Assembly: GCA_963924555.1 (NCBI GenBank)
Contig: OZ004582.1
Coordinates: 3,348,001-3,412,000, forward strand
Reading direction: 5' to 3'
DNA: 64,000 bases
DNA from: Crambe crambe
Taxonomy: Eukaryota; Porifera; Demospongiae; Poecilosclerida; Crambeidae
A model generated the notes under the pieces. It made no database searches. It saw only the letters and a program-made list of their open reading frames with translations, and was not told where the DNA came from. Position 1 is the first letter of the stretch, and the number at the start of each line of letters is the position of its first letter. A program made the position numbers and the translations under genes. Positions 31,866 to 43,084 of the stretch are shown one piece after another.

Positions 31866-32740
31866 TCATTTAAAAAAAAGAATGCTGGAGTTCAGGGGGG
31901 ATTGCTTCAGGTAATTTTGTGGATGCAAGCGGTTGTAAGTTACTAAACCATTGTACCTCTCAAATGAGAAGCACCAGAAAGAATGCAATGGTCCTACATC
32001 TAATATACAATCTTTCAAATGGCAGTGCATGTGCATATTTGGTGTGCACCATACAATTCCTGAAATTTTGTACAAAAGGTTAAAAGAAGTGCATCTGCTT
32101 TTATCACATCAGTTTTGTGAATGTGATGTGAGGTAAACCTGATAACTGAGCGGAAATTTTGTGTGGTATGCGACCAATTTTATCTTGAATGGCTTGAAAT
32201 TTATTCTCAGATAAAAATCCCTTCTCTTTCCATAGTTGAATCATTTTCTTCGATGTTCCTAAGAATAGATTGTGCATTGGATCAACCACATGATTATGTA
32301 TGACATCAAAATAATTCAGCCTCAATAGTTCTGAATAACGAATACCAAGTTCTTTTTCAATTTTATCTCTTGCTGATTGTGCTCTAGCCTTTTCTATCTG
32401 TTGAATATGGGATGATAAATTTCTTGGTTGCCATTTACTTTGATCATATCCTGAATAGTTAGTATTACTTTCCAGGAATGCTTAGAAATGGTCTATCTTT
32501 GATCTGCATCCAATCTTGCCACAATTTTCCATCAAAAATATCAGTTAGCCAACCTGTAGGAACATTCCTACTTCTCCACTCTTCACACAGTTTGAGAAAC
32601 CCTGGTACACTTACTAGCCTCTGAATGGATTCAACAATACTATAATATATATATATTCTGCGAGGAACGAGCCTGTATTTTTTTCCTATCTTCAACCTTT
32701 TCATATGCTCTGTATCACATTTTTTCCTGCTTAACCTTTG
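31866..32740 (-). pseudogene. EnSpm/CACTA-like Tnp2 transposase, copy 2
   Basis: Minus-strand blocks: MKRLKIGKKYRLVPRRIYIY and IFDGKLWQDWM (32465-32704); FDVIHNHVVDPMHNLFLGTS and IGRIPHKISAQLSGLP (32104-32325, Tnp2 core with the D-P-M-H-N motif); and TPNMHMHCHLKDCILDVGPL, HSFWCFSFERYNG (31925-32050). They align with copy 1 at 15107-17375. The middle of the Tnp2 region between 32325 and 32465 is deleted, and frames shift between blocks. Confidence 0.75.
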
Positions 32741-33744
32741 TGGATTACTCCTGCACTTAGGAGAGAATTACATAGCACATTGATTTATTCAAGTGCATAG
32801 CTTAAGTGAACAATAATTATTATCTCTTTTTCATTTCACAGTCATAACCACATACACCTTTTGTGTTATTGGAATGATAAAGTCCTGATCCATTGCCTCA
32901 GGAGTTATTCTAACCCAGTTATGTGAATCACGCACAAAAGCATAAATTATTGAGGTTCTCAGCAAATGTGAGAGAGTTATAATTTCCATACTCCTTAAAT
33001 AATCACTAACATAAACCGGCTATAATTTTTTCACGGACTTCTCTGTAGTAACAACATGAGCCTGATATGAAATAGCCTCATCCCCAGGCTCTCCAGAGCT
33101 CAAGATAGGAGGGAGGAGGGAGAGGGAGAGCCTGTATTCGCGACGCACTACTTCTCACTTGCGTAATCGCGTATTTAGTCACCGTGACAGATTATTACAT
33201 AATCATTATTGAAAAACGTCATACATACACGTGTTCAATTAACACTTCATTTTTTTTTCTCAACATGGAGTGTATAAGAGAGTGTAGGCTATGCAAAGCT
33301 GTAGTAAACAGCAAAAGCTGTGTCCTTGTTCAGCACCAAAGGGCTAGCTGGTGTGGGCTGCAGGAATCTCCAGTGTGTCCCAGAGCCAACTCCAGGTGAT
33401 GGCTTTTCATCCCACAAATACAGGCCTCGCTCCAAAGTTGCCCGGAAACGATTGACCTTTGGTCATACACATCACTAAATCACTTATTTTAGCATGGGCC
33501 AATTACATTCGGGTCCATTCTTCAAATACACAGCTGCTGTGAGGCTACAGTCATGGGTTGGAGTTGTAACATCAATTGGTTCAGATAGGGAGGTTGTATA
33601 ATTTAGGAGCCAGGCGTTAATTGGACTTTTTTTTTTACACGGGCGCTATATAGAAATTGAACACACCCACCTGAACATTTGTGCCCAACTAGATTATAAA
33701 AGGAAATTTACGGGGGCTATTAGATGCTCTAGTGTATTATATCC
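32741..33744. other. Gap, one small plus ORF
   Basis: 33265-33399 holds a short Cys-containing plus ORF (MECIRECRLCKAVVNSKSCV) with no family call. CAGGCTCTC-type inverted ends occur near 33090 and again at 37317-37367. The rest shows no gene. Confidence 0.35.
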
Positions 33745-33930
33745 AGACACCTTTGTCTCTCAAAGTTTTAAAACCCTGCCGGATAAGTGAAATGTCCAGA
33801 TAAGCAAAATATATGGAGATGACCGATATTTATGGCCTATATAATGCACGGCGAAAAGCCTCATTAATTTTCCAGTCCGGATAAGTAAGGGTCTGGATAA
33901 GTGAGGGCCGGATAAGTGAGATGTTAACAG
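33745..33930. repeat. Subterminal array of CCGGATAAGTGA motifs
   Basis: CCGGATAAGTGA and variants (CAGATAAGC, CTGGATAAGTGAGG, CCGGATAAGTGAGAT) occur about five times, clustered at 33780-33810 and 33875-33920. Repeated GATAAGT blocks near the ends are characteristic of pogo/Tigger-like MITEs. Exact termini are not resolved. Confidence 0.45.
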
Positions 33931-33959
33931 TAAGGTTAATATTTTAGCGGCTGGTCAAG

Positions 33960-34706
33960 CCAGTACCTTGGCAAGTGGAGATGCTGAACCAGGAGATGAG
34001 ACCTCAGTTTCAGGCACAGCTGGGGTCTCTCCAGGTATGCAGGAGAATCCCTCCTAGTGTCCAGGTCCAGTCAGGCATCTTGGGGAGCGGAGATGCTGAG
34101 ACAGAGAATGTGACCACGGCTTCAGCGAGTGGGGCCACAGCTTTCGAGAGCGAGGTCACAGCTTCAGCAAGTGGGGTCACAACTAGGCAGATCCATGTAT
34201 CACAGCCAGGTAACTGTAAAATGAGAAGTAACATAATGAACAAGGTCACAGTAACCACACCTTCTCGTGCTGCTCCCTATCGCAGACGGCTTTGCCCTGC
34301 TGAAGGCAAGATTGCCAGAGCACTGCTTGGTGGTAATGCTGGATCCATCTCAAGGCTGTTATGTCAGTGGAACCCGTGAGAGAGGCCATCATCACACATC
34401 TGTTAGGGTTGTTAAACAGAGAGTGTAGCAAGCTCTGCCGGTACAGCACACCCTCACTCTTCTGTAAGATACCGGTTGAGAAGATGGCAGAGTTCAAGTG
34501 GGACAACTTGATATCAGAACTGCAGTCAATGGCACCATTGCTGTTTGAGATTTTGCACTGCCTGGAAATAAGTACAAGATGGGAGCTGCTCGTTACCCTG
34601 GCATCTGCACAGCAGTAGCAGTGCTCCTGAAGGAGAGGAACTGTGAGATGTGTGGCATCTAGTCTCTATTGTCTCTTCTGATGTACTCATGTCACTGTGA
34701 GAAGCA
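33960..34706 (+). pseudogene. DUF6589-like transposon-associated gene, copy 1 (5-prime part)
   Basis: A Ser/Ala/Glu-rich lead (ATASASGATAFESEVTASA) is followed by PYRRRLCPAEGKIARALLGG and the conserved ECSKLCRYSTPSLFCKIPV, FKWDNLISELQSMAPLLFEI (34361-34560). A shifted frame gives AVAVLLKERNCEMCGI and LLMYSCHCEK before a GTACAT donor at 34706. Copy 2 at 46618-47447 has the same order and extends further. I associate this layout with multi-copy DUF6589-type proteins of cnidarians and sponges. Frameshifts and a stop near 34660 mark decay. Confidence 0.5.
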
Positions 34707-34879
34707 GGTACATACAATATTGCTAATAATAATATTGTTAATAATAATAACATAATGTGAAGTGCAGTCACATAACGTCAATGCTTGTGTTGATTTCATT
34801 TACACAGTGTTGAAGGGTCATGTTCTGGCAGTGGCTTGTGATGTGCTGAAAGTGTCCGATTTGGATGACTCCCTCAACG

Positions 34880-35425
34880 CAAGCACCACATGCAGAGCAG
34901 CTGGCTTACATCAGTGACGTTGCTCAAGCAGTTGCTGAGAGGTGTACTCTCATGGAAGCAGCCTTTGTGTTAGTGACTTCAAGGATGGAGTCTTCAACTA
35001 CGCTCATCTCTTCTGTCATTTTGCGGCACTGCTGATGGAGCTAAGAGATGGGTGGAGTGAAGGAGATCTAACCAGGTTATTTGGTGGAAACTATTCAACG
35101 CTTCTTGTTCCAGCAAGTGGACAAATATACTCTCATCCTTTGCATACCAATGTCTAACGGACATGTAGAACGTATAGCATATCAAATCTGATACCCGAAG
35201 CAATTTAAGTGAAGATCACCTAGATGATCTCCTCAGAATTTCAGTGGATGGTCCCCCACTTAAGAAATGGATGGATGCAGGAAGAGCCATTCAAATTTGG
35301 TGGAAGGACAAACAAAGATGGGTGCAGGATACGAGAGCACTGCCAAGGAAATCCTCATCCATGGCCAGCCTGATGTACCCGAATCTTTTACCTTGGATGA
35401 CTGGAACAATTGCATGAATTAATAT
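34880..35425 (+). pseudogene. hAT-like C-terminal transposase fragment
   Basis: Shifting plus frames give AEQLAYISDVAQAVAERCTL, SDFKDGVFNYAHLFCHFAAL, LMELRDGWSEGD, then MSNGHVERIAYQI and HLDDLLRISVDGPPLKKWMD, RAIQIWWKDKQRWVQDT. The (P)xSNxxVER block with downstream W-W matches the dimerisation end of a hAT-like transposase. Three frames are needed, so it is dead. Confidence 0.5.
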
Positions 35426-35547
35426 GATTAATATTAGCTATGTGTATTCGTATTTTAAAAGAATATTTTATGTCCGACCAATGTCCCCTTATGATTGAAT
35501 TGAAAGGACAGTATGTCTGATCAATACCAAATTCTTATCAGAAGCCC

Positions 35548-35790
35548 TGCACCCCCACCAAATTAAGTCTCACTGTCATCACGTGAGAAAACAAGCTGCT
35601 CTTGAAATCCACACCTCCACCAAATTAAGTCTCATCGTCATCACGTGACACAATAAACTGCTCTTGAAATCCACACCCCACCAAATTAAGTCCCACAGTC
35701 ATCAAACAAGCTGCTCTTGAAATCCACACCCCCCACCAAATTAAGTCTCACCGTCATGTGACACAATAAACTGCTCTTGAAATCCTCATC
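35548..35790. repeat. Tandem repeat, about 60 bp unit, four copies
   Basis: Unit: CCACCAAATTAAGTCTCA, GTCATCACGTGA, then AAACTGCTCTTGAAATCC. The third copy lacks about 10 bases. Each of the first two units carries a CACGTG hexamer. It directly borders the RecQ-like relic. Confidence 0.85.
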
Positions 35791-37060
35791 AACTGCCATG
35801 GACACTCACCATCAACACTCTCCACCTCACCTTGTGCTGCCACTGTGCCGGAGCATACATCACAACATCTCTCGACCACTCCCTTCAGCTTGATGTCAAA
35901 ATTATCAAGAAGCCGAACAGGGTGCTGTTTTCCAGGTATCTTCGCACAGCCAACACTTTACGCTCCCTGATGGTGACAGGATTCTTGCTCTTCGGGCAAT
36001 CTGCCGGCTTCCAATACACTGTAGAAGTAGCACTGTCACCGCTCCTTCCTCCCCTGCCACTCTCCTGGAAGTAGGCCTCGATGCTGCTTGGGGCACCATA
36101 GTGAATGATGTCCTTGAGATTCACCCCCATGCCAAGAGCCACAGAGTGGAACATCCCAAAGATCCTATTCTCACAGAGATGTGGGGCACCTGGAGGATGA
36201 TATGCACATTCCCCAAGCTCAAAGTGGAAATGAGCATACAGCTCTGCGACTTCCTTGCGAGTTGGGCAGTAAACTATCACCCGAGGAGAAGTGATGGTGT
36301 TCCTCCGCAAAGTAGAGAGCAGCTCCTCAAGATCACCTTCCATACTGGTACGAGGCAGGACTGAGTAAAGATGTTGGGCCTATCTGGTGATGCACTAACT
36401 TCCACACATCCCCTCATTTCCAGACTCTCCAGCACCTCACCTTTGTCACTCTTGGTGGCCGTGGCAGTACAGGCCATGTATGGTGTCCCTGCAGGCACAA
36501 CAGCTCGCAACTCGGCCAGGCGACTGTACGCAGGCCGGAACTCCTTGCTCCTATAGATATCAAATCATAATATCAAAGTAATTCATGTTTATCTTTGCTA
36601 CCCCCCCTCCCCAAAGCACAGGCAGTAGTAGCTAAAAATATACGTACCACTTGGAGACACAGTGAGTTTCATCAACAACTACAGCACAGACCCTCTCAGC
36701 AACAACAGGCTTCTCAAGGGGATCTCTCCACTTGTCCTGTAGCAGAGCCTCTGGAGAACAAAACACCAAGCTAGCCTCCACAAGTGTCTCCTGCAGGTCT
36801 CTTCCAACCTTCCCCTCCCTTCCACCAGAGGACACAATCACTGCACTTACACCCTTGGCTCTCAGAGTCTGGACCTGATCTACCATCAGGGACACCAAAG
36901 GAGCTACAACCAACACCATCCTCTCATGATCCAAACCTGACTTGTACTGCAGCACGAATGGAAGGCTGTGAAAGCACACACTCTTCCCGAATCCTGTAGG
37001 CAACCACACGAAAATGTCCCTGCCTCGGTAAATAACCTCGATAGCTTGCCTTCAAGCGCA
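35791..37060 (-). pseudogene. RecQ-like DNA helicase, decayed
   Basis: Minus-strand helicase motifs in order: EVIYRGRDIFVWLPTGFGKS (motif I, Walker A) at about 36980-37045; VVAPLVSLMVDQVQTLRAKG (Ia); VCAVVVDETHCVSKW (II, DETH in place of DEAH) near 36650; YMACTATATK (III) near 36470; RVIVYCPTRKEVAELYAHFH (IV); GMFHSVALGMGVNLKDIIHY (V); AYFQESGRGGRSGD (VI) near 36060; then a zinc-binding-like CCDVC near 35845. RecQ helicases unwind DNA 3-prime to 5-prime in repair. Frameshifts occur near 37035, 36355 and 35915, and an intron-like break lies at 36560-36640. The N-terminus and HRDC region are absent. Confidence 0.8.
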
Positions 37061-37566
37061 GCTAGAGTGTTCCTAGTCTTCGTAGAGCGTAGGTTAAAGC
37101 TAGCTCAAAGTCTGAGACGGCAGAAACTGAAACATTAGCACAAACAATTGCCATTGACATTGTCACCACAATCTTTTTGCTGACTAGGCAATAAGAACAA
37201 TAAGACGTATTGTTGCCAATGTAACGTGGTTTGGATCTGTGATGCGGGCGTGTACGGAGCTGAAACCGGAGCCCGAAGAATGTCGGGGACCAGTTTAACA
37301 GGATGTGCAGTGGATACCAGGCTCTCTCTTCCTCTCTCGCCCCTGCCCCTTCATTACGAGAGCCTGGGAACGAGGCTAGATATGAAAGGGATCTGAACAG
37401 ACATTTACCATCATCTCCTTGGATTGATTTATAAGTGTTAGGGCTAAATTGGGGCCAACTGGCTCACACCATATGGACCATATAATGGCAAACCTAGTAA
37501 ATTACAAGCTTCCAACTGCCATTCTGTTGTTCCAACCAGTCTGGTGTAGAGTTTGTAGGGATCCCA
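37061..37566. other. Gap with a short inverted repeat
   Basis: CCAGGCTCTC at 37317-37326 and GAGAGCCTGG at 37358-37367 form a 10-bp inverted repeat, followed by GAACGAGGCTAG, an end motif seen on many invertebrate repeats. No gene recognised. Confidence 0.4.
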
Positions 37567-37875
37567 CTACATCATAATGGCCAGATGGGTGAAACACAAG
37601 TGAACTAGAGGACGGATGCAATCGCACACGAAACCCTCAGTCACTCGAAGCAAAGAGAGAATGTAGTCTTGAACTTCCTTTATGGCCTTCTTCAAACTGA
37701 TGACCTTTTCTAGTTTGCCAAAATATTTTGTGCACACTGCGGGGTAACAATTCCTTGGTGGCAGAGCATGATTGCTACGCTCACTGTACAGCCTTCTCTT
37801 CTGACTAGACAGACACACATGAGGCAGCGATCCTCCATTTTTTTTCAGTTGAAAAAAATAGCACGAGTAACCCAA
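37567..37875 (-). CDS. Uncharacterised ORF, about 100 codons
   Basis: It reads GGSLPHVCLSSQKRRLYSER, NHALPPRNCYPAVCTKYFGK, KAIKEVQDYILSLLRVTEGF. Composition is protein-like (amphipathic helix in the second half), but there is no recognised motif, splice support or paralogue in the window. It could be an exon of a lost gene. Confidence 0.25.
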   Translation of the reverse strand: MGYSCYFFQLKKNGGSLPHVCLSSQKRRLYSERSNHALPPRNCYPAVCTKYFGKLEKVISLKKAIKEVQDYILSLLRVTEGFVCDCIRPLVHLCFTHLAIMM

Positions 37876-38146
37876 TTATAGCACGTGAGCGAGCATACTT
37901 GATACAACTAACTTTGATCACAGTGTCACCAGACTGTGAAGGGTCTGGCTCGTGAGGCTAGGGTCATATAAATAGCAGCAAAACAATCGACAGTGATAAA
38001 GCAACAAGCAAAGACTAATTCGAAGTGGCTAGAGCACCAGTCATGTTCCCGAACGTTGTAGCTCTGGAGGACCGGTTGCCAGTTTCATAAGGTCCTATAG
38101 AGAAGAACCGGTCATGATTAACTACAATTAGAACTTGGACGACCAG

Positions 38147-38412
38147 TTACTGGATCATGGAGCGGCCAGGGCTGCGCGTGCGAGACTGCTGATAGAGAGG
38201 TTTATCCTGTTTTTGCTTGACAACTTCTGTGACTAAGAGCCATGCATCCTGGGAAAAGAATTTCCGAATCAAATGTACATCGACATTTTCATCAAGAATT
38301 GCGTCTGGAAGTTTCTCAGGATGCACTTCAACATCTTCTTCTTCAATCAATTGATTAGGATTCTTTATAGAGGTTTCTGCAATTTTTTCATCGACAAACC
38401 ACTTCAACATAA
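38147..38412 (-). pseudogene. Exon preceding a PHD-like module, isolated
   Basis: After a TTTTGTACAG acceptor at 38412 the frame is open: MLKWFVDEKIAETSIKNPNQ, LIEEEDVEVHPEKLPDAILD, DVHLIRKFFSQDAWLLVTEV and VKQKQDKPLYQ. I recall this block from multi-copy sponge and cnidarian proteins in which a Cys-rich PHD-like finger follows; here the sequence runs out before any finger. Probably a stranded exon. Confidence 0.45.
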
Positions 38413-38473
38413 CTGTACAAAATGAAAAACTACATACTAACATGGGCATGCAAGTATAAAGACAGGTCTGGTA

Positions 38474-39845
38474 CAGTGGAGCTTCGATTATCCGTCACTC
38501 GATTATCTGTCATCTCGATTATCCGGCTTCAGCCATTAATAGGTTCAAAGGTCAAGTTCGCGTTGCGCATTAATGTCAGCACGATGGCTGCAGCCGCTAA
38601 GATCAAGAAACGAAAATTGAGAGAAGATATTTAAAAAAGGCATGTTGGATATGGGTATGACTCGTAAGGCTAAGGTAATGAAGCTTAGTGATAATATCCA
38701 GCTAGAAAAAGCTGTATATATTTGGTTCAAACAGAAGCGCATGGAAGGTGTTCCAATTAGTGGGCCGATGCTCTGTGAAAAAGCCATGCAGCTTAGCAAA
38801 CATCTACTTGGTGATACAGCTACATTTGTAGCAAGTGATGGCTGGAAATGGAGATTTTGTAAGAGACACGGTATCAGAAACTTATCTATACATGGAGAAA
38901 AATTAGATGCTGACAAGCCATCTGCTGATGAATTTGTTACTGCTTTTTCCCAGTGAAGAGTTATCAGATTTTCAATTGTGATGAAACTGGCCTGTATTTT
39001 CGTTTACTGCCAGATCAAACTCTAGCATCATCATTTGAGAAGTCAGCAGCTGGCAAGTCACAAGATCGAGTGACTATCAATGCATGTTAATGCTTCGGGT
39101 ACAATCAAGCTTCCTCTACATTTAATTGGCAAGGCTAAACGTCCTAGATGTTTCAAAGGATTAAGAATGGATTTACTTCCACTTAAATATTCCGGACAGA
39201 AGAATGCATGGATGGATACAAGCATCTTCTATGATTGGTTCCATCAGAATTTTGTTCCTCATGTTCGTGATAAACTATCATCTCTTGGTCTTGTACTTGT
39301 CCTCGACAATTATTCTGCCCATCCAGATGCCAAAGACTTAGTCAGCCACCTAATGTTACATCCATTATACAGCCCATGGACCAAGGTGTGCTATATATAA
39401 AGGCTTTGAAGCTACATTATAAGAAAAAGCTTCTTCGCAGGCTGATTATTGAAGATCCAGTGCACCAATTTCAGAGTTTCAAAACATTTTTGAACAGTTA
39501 GGATTGAATCTGGATGAAAATAGCATTTCTAATGGCTTGAGAGTGACTCGGAACTTACTGGTGTTCAGCAATTTACTGACAGTGAAATTTGTGATCTTGT
39601 ATCCCTTGAAACTACATCAGAAACTGAAGACGAAGAAAGTGAACAGGATGAAGTAGAAGAAGACAAGTGTCCAGTATCCAACAGTGATGCAGCATTCATG
39701 TTTGAACAGTGTCTAACCTGGTTGGAGTATCAATCAGAAGCTAATTCTTACCGTACAACACTTCTTAGAGAATTACATTCTCTTGCAGCTGGAAAAAGGA
39801 TGGATTGTCTCAAGCAAAGAAACATTAGCACATATTTCCAAGCAT
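38474..39845 (+). mobile_element. Tigger/pogo transposon (CENP-B HTH + DDE_1), decayed
   Basis: The left end CAGTGGAGCTTCGATTATCC at 38474, preceded by TA, matches the pogo/Tigger TIR consensus, and TCGATTATCxG is repeated twice just inside. The coding part starts near 38584 (AAAAKIKKRKLREDI). It continues with the CENP-B-type DNA-binding region AVYIWFKQKRMEGVPISGPM and WKWRFCKRHGIRNLSIHGEK (38642-38956), and DDE_1 blocks FNCDETGLYFRLLPD (first D), LVLDNYSAHPDAKDL (second D, near 39310) and QPMDQGVLYIKALK (third D, near 39385, in another frame). The C-terminus ends RNISTYFQA near 39845. Frameshifts and short deletions inactivate it. No right TIR was found. Confidence 0.85.
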
Positions 39846-39904
39846 AAACATTATTATTGTACATTAATAATGTCTATTCTTTCTGGATAATTTCTTTTTG
39901 GTTG

Positions 39905-40880
39905 ATTTAATCATCTTTTCCTTTCCAGAGAACTTGTAGATACAGGGCACTTTCTAAACCTTTCCCTAATCTTCTGTGTCCTGAAACTTCACATGAAATG
40001 TTACCACCTCCAGTAAGGAAAGAAGAGAACACTGCTGGGAGGGCACTTCTGGAGGAGCGGAGGGTAACATTGATGGGGAAGGTGAAGGATGCCGGCTTTT
40101 CAATCAAGGATGATAAGGACTCCTTCACAAATGCCATCTTTTGCCGACACTTTCCTGAGGGCACCATCATATTATTCCAACCATTGTGCGAAGACCCTGC
40201 ATAAAAGATAAAGAGGAACAAGTGTGATACATTTTATAATTATTATATATTTTTTCTATTACTGTCGGGTGGACAACTTCAGGTGTAAGCACATGACAGA
40301 AGGGCTACTAGGGCATTATAAATCAGTTCTGAGTAATTCAATTTCCTCTGAAGATGTACAGGAGTCTGATGATCACTCAATTTTCACTCCCACTATTGCC
40401 TGGATATTCACACATCTCGTATCCCAAGCAGGTTTCTAATTAATGATCACCAACTCTCCTTTAGGTGAATGAGGATGGAAGTCCTTATCAGAGCAAGGAG
40501 AGGTTCACGTGCAAGGCACAGGCTGATGGGTTCAATGATGACATGGCTGATCGCCCATAAGATTATGTGTCGGACCATGGGAGACTAACTACCAATGCTG
40601 TGGAAGGTTTCCATGGTTTGGCGCTGATCTACCGGGAGAAGAGGACAGATCTCTGTCACAACCATTATATCTGCAAGATGAATATGGCCATCACAAGGTA
40701 CGAGCATAGGGATGATAATGACTTACAGTCCTCTTTAGAACTTGGGTCCTATATGCCTCATTTTAATGCATGTGGACATACCAGCAGCTGCAGCAGCCTC
40801 AATCCTGAAAGAGCAGGCAGAGTTGGATAAGAAGCGACAGAAGAGGTCAAGCCAGCATAAAAGGTAGTTGGATTATGCAG
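39905..40880 (+). pseudogene. Transposon-associated gene relic with TNAVEGFHGLA motif
   Basis: Exon-like pieces: PVRKEENTAGRALLEERRVT and TLMGKVKDAGFSIKDDKDSF (39998-40204); KHMTEGLLGHYKSVLSNSIS (40275-40437, before an AATTAATGATC non-coding strip); then NEDGSPYQSKERFTCKAQAD and, after a stop, DHGRLTTNAVEGFHGLALIY, REKRTDLCHNHYICKMNMAI (40465-40800) and ILKEQAELDKKRQKRSS. TTNAVEGFHGLA resembles the TNxVESFxxx block after the catalytic core of some transposase-like proteins, but the family is not identified. Confidence 0.45.
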
Positions 40881-41289
40881 ATTCAGTCCTATACTCGCTC
40901 TCATAGAACCTGCAAAAGAACCTCGAGCTGGATAAGGTGTACATGGAGACAATGCGTGTATTGTATGATTGTGAAATGACAGGGTTCAGCATCTATGACG
41001 ATTATTACTGACATGGCAGCCAAAGTGACAGCTTCCCCCGTGCCTCTCACTTTCTCCAGTCTTGTGAAGACCTCCAGGCGCATCCCAGCAGTAGGGACCG
41101 GCACATTCTGCCGGCATAGTTTTGAGAATAATAGGTCTATCAAAGCAGGAAGCATAGGTTGTGGAATGTGTTTGTGCCCGCCCATGCACGCACACGGTAT
41201 CAGTTATGAATTATGTTGCACGTGCACCTAGTAGTAGGCAATATGATCCAAGTTATCTCTAAAGCGTAGCACAGTTCAGAACCATGTGA

Positions 41290-42340
41290 GGTCAGTGAAG
41301 CATATGGATAGTAAGAAAAGGATGAAAGAAAGAGTGGACCGTGAAATGGATATTGTAAGAGCTCTAAAGAAGTATGACGATGGTAATCACAGTAAGGGTG
41401 TAAGAGCTGGTGTACCGATGTCAAAGCTTGACATATTTCGTGATATTCTGGAAGAAGGTGCTTATAGATGTTGGAATTAGTACCTTTCAACAAGAAATTG
41501 CAGGGAAATGTATTTCCGTGATTTTTGATGGCACCACCCGTCTTGGAGAGGTTCTGGCAGTGATAGTCCGTTTTGTGTGCATCTGGAAATAGCTAGAGAG
41601 CTTATTAGCACTCTTTCTGTCTGCATGGGAATAGCACCTTCATTTCCATGCGTACTATACGTGTGATTTATCCCAATGCCATTCAGTTCATGTTATTTTC
41701 TCATAGCCCCAAGTCTAAAGTTTTATGGAAAGAGCAAACAGGGATGTCAGTTATAACATGTAGCAAGACAAGGTGGTGGAGCAGGTGGGAGGTTTTGCAC
41801 CAATTGATGATTCAATTTGGTGATCTTCTTCCTTTCTTTACTAATAACACTGACATAGGACCTTCTATTCGGCCTAAAGTGATAGAAATACTAACAAATC
41901 TTCAACAACGAGCTCTACTCCAAATTGAGTTAGCAGCTGTTAAGCCACTTATCACATTGAGGGAGATGGTGCACTTATCCTTGAAGCTTATGAAATTATC
42001 CAGCAACTATCTGCTGTGATACACACTGCTAATTATCCCAACCTCAACGCTGTTGCAAAATCACTGTCGCCTACAAATGTCTCACAGCAACAACAGTGGA
42101 TACAATATGGAATGGAGTGTCTCCAACCCGGCATAAAGTATTTCAAAGACCAATTTGGTGATGATAATAAATTTCCCGTATCTATCTTCAAGGCAGCCAG
42201 GTACTTTAATCCAACTAAGATTAGTGAACTTCAACCCACAGCAGCAGAAATAGGTTGTGTGGATGCTTTTACTTTTCTGGATCTAACTACTATTTCCTCC
42301 TTGAAGTCAGCTTTATGTGGTTATTATTCTTTTTTGTAGG
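41290..42340 (+). pseudogene. hAT transposase, core region, missing its end
   Basis: It reads DREMDIVRALKKYDDGNHSK, MSKLDIFRDILEEGAYR, then AGKCISVIFDGTTRLGEVLA (first catalytic D of the hAT RNase H fold), TRWWSRWEVLHQLMIQFGDL, LQIELAAVKPLITLREMVHL, NAVAKSLSPTNVSQQQQWIQ and FPVSIFKAARYFNPTKISEL. It belongs to the same subfamily as the nested element at 12204-13519 (compare KKYDKEHHPKGE and KKYDDGNHSKGV). The C-terminal dimerisation domain expected after 42340 is absent in this orientation but is found inverted directly downstream at 42422-42680. Several frameshifts. Confidence 0.75.
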
Positions 42341-42421
42341 CCCATTATTCTTAAATTATGCTTGTTCAAAAAAAAAAATCAATAATAACATAATTATATA
42401 ATATAGATTAGCTAGCCATGT

Positions 42422-42680
42422 TTATCGCTTGTTATACTGCAACATTATTGAAGCTTCAACATAGTCTTCCAGTGAATTAAATTGACGTCTGTTAAAAGAG
42501 TTGTTTAAAAGAGAGAAAACACGCTCTGCAGCTGCAGATGAAGGCTGAACCAATAACACATTCCTCACTGCTTTTGACCAAGTAGGCAGTTCAACTTCAT
42601 AACGCTTCCACCATTCAAGAGGGTCACACTTCTCACTGATATCCCTTGCAGTAGAGAGGCAATTGAAGAATAGAATAATA
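42422..42680 (-). pseudogene. hAT dimerisation domain, inverted relative to neighbour
   Basis: The minus strand reads RDISEKCDPLEWWKRYEVEL, WSKAVRNVLLVQPSSAAAER, VFSLLNNSFNRRQFNSLEDY and EASIMLQYNKR to a stop at 42422. This is the terminal hAT domain of the same subfamily as 41290-42340, intact in frame. It begins at a 25-G tract, which probably marks the rearrangement point. Confidence 0.8.
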
Positions 42681-42705
42681 GGGGGGGGGGGGGGGGGGGG
42701 GGGGG
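42681..42705. repeat. Poly-G tract (25 G)
   Basis: An uninterrupted G run at the junction of the inverted hAT end. It creates the apparent proline run of the minus ORF start, which is not coding. Confidence 0.9.
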
Positions 42706-42794
42706 AAAGCATAATGTGCCAGTGACTACCCAGCAGCTGGTACTATTATGACATTATTATAAATAATAATTGTTGTGTTCCCTCTATTTTGGAC

Positions 42795-42957
42795 AGGGTC
42801 ATCACTACATGTCAGTGACGCCACACATACCCTCCATTATCCTGTTTTAGTAGCCCACAATGGATTTGTGTTCGATTCTTCTAGCTGAAGTGGAGAGACG
42901 CCCTCAACGACTGACTTTGAGGCCGAAAATATCCATTTCAGCCACTTCTACGAAGGG
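42795..42957 (+). pseudogene. DnaQ/TREX-like exonuclease fragment
   Basis: The plus strand gives PVLVAHNGFVFD, then in a shifted frame LLAEVERRPQRLT and DFEAENIHFSD-like text. VAHNGxxFD is the Exo II block of DEDDh 3-prime exonucleases (second conserved Asp). The following LxxExxRR is typical of a multi-copy animal TREX-like family. Exo I and Exo III are not visible. Confidence 0.55.
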
Positions 42958-43084
42958 TATACATAATATTATTTAGATGAAGATGGGGATGGATGCCTTC
43001 GAGGAGTATCTCTGATATTCCTGATAAGTACAATTAAATGTACCACACTCTCTAATATTATATTCTTATCTATACCTTGACAAC

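Noticed and set aside
35548-35790. CRISPR-like array
   Set aside because: Units are contiguous tandem repeats with no unique spacers, and the genome is eukaryotic.
42681-42712. Proline-rich start of the minus ORF at 42422-42712
   Set aside because: Encoded by the 25-G tract. Only the part below 42680 is hAT-like.
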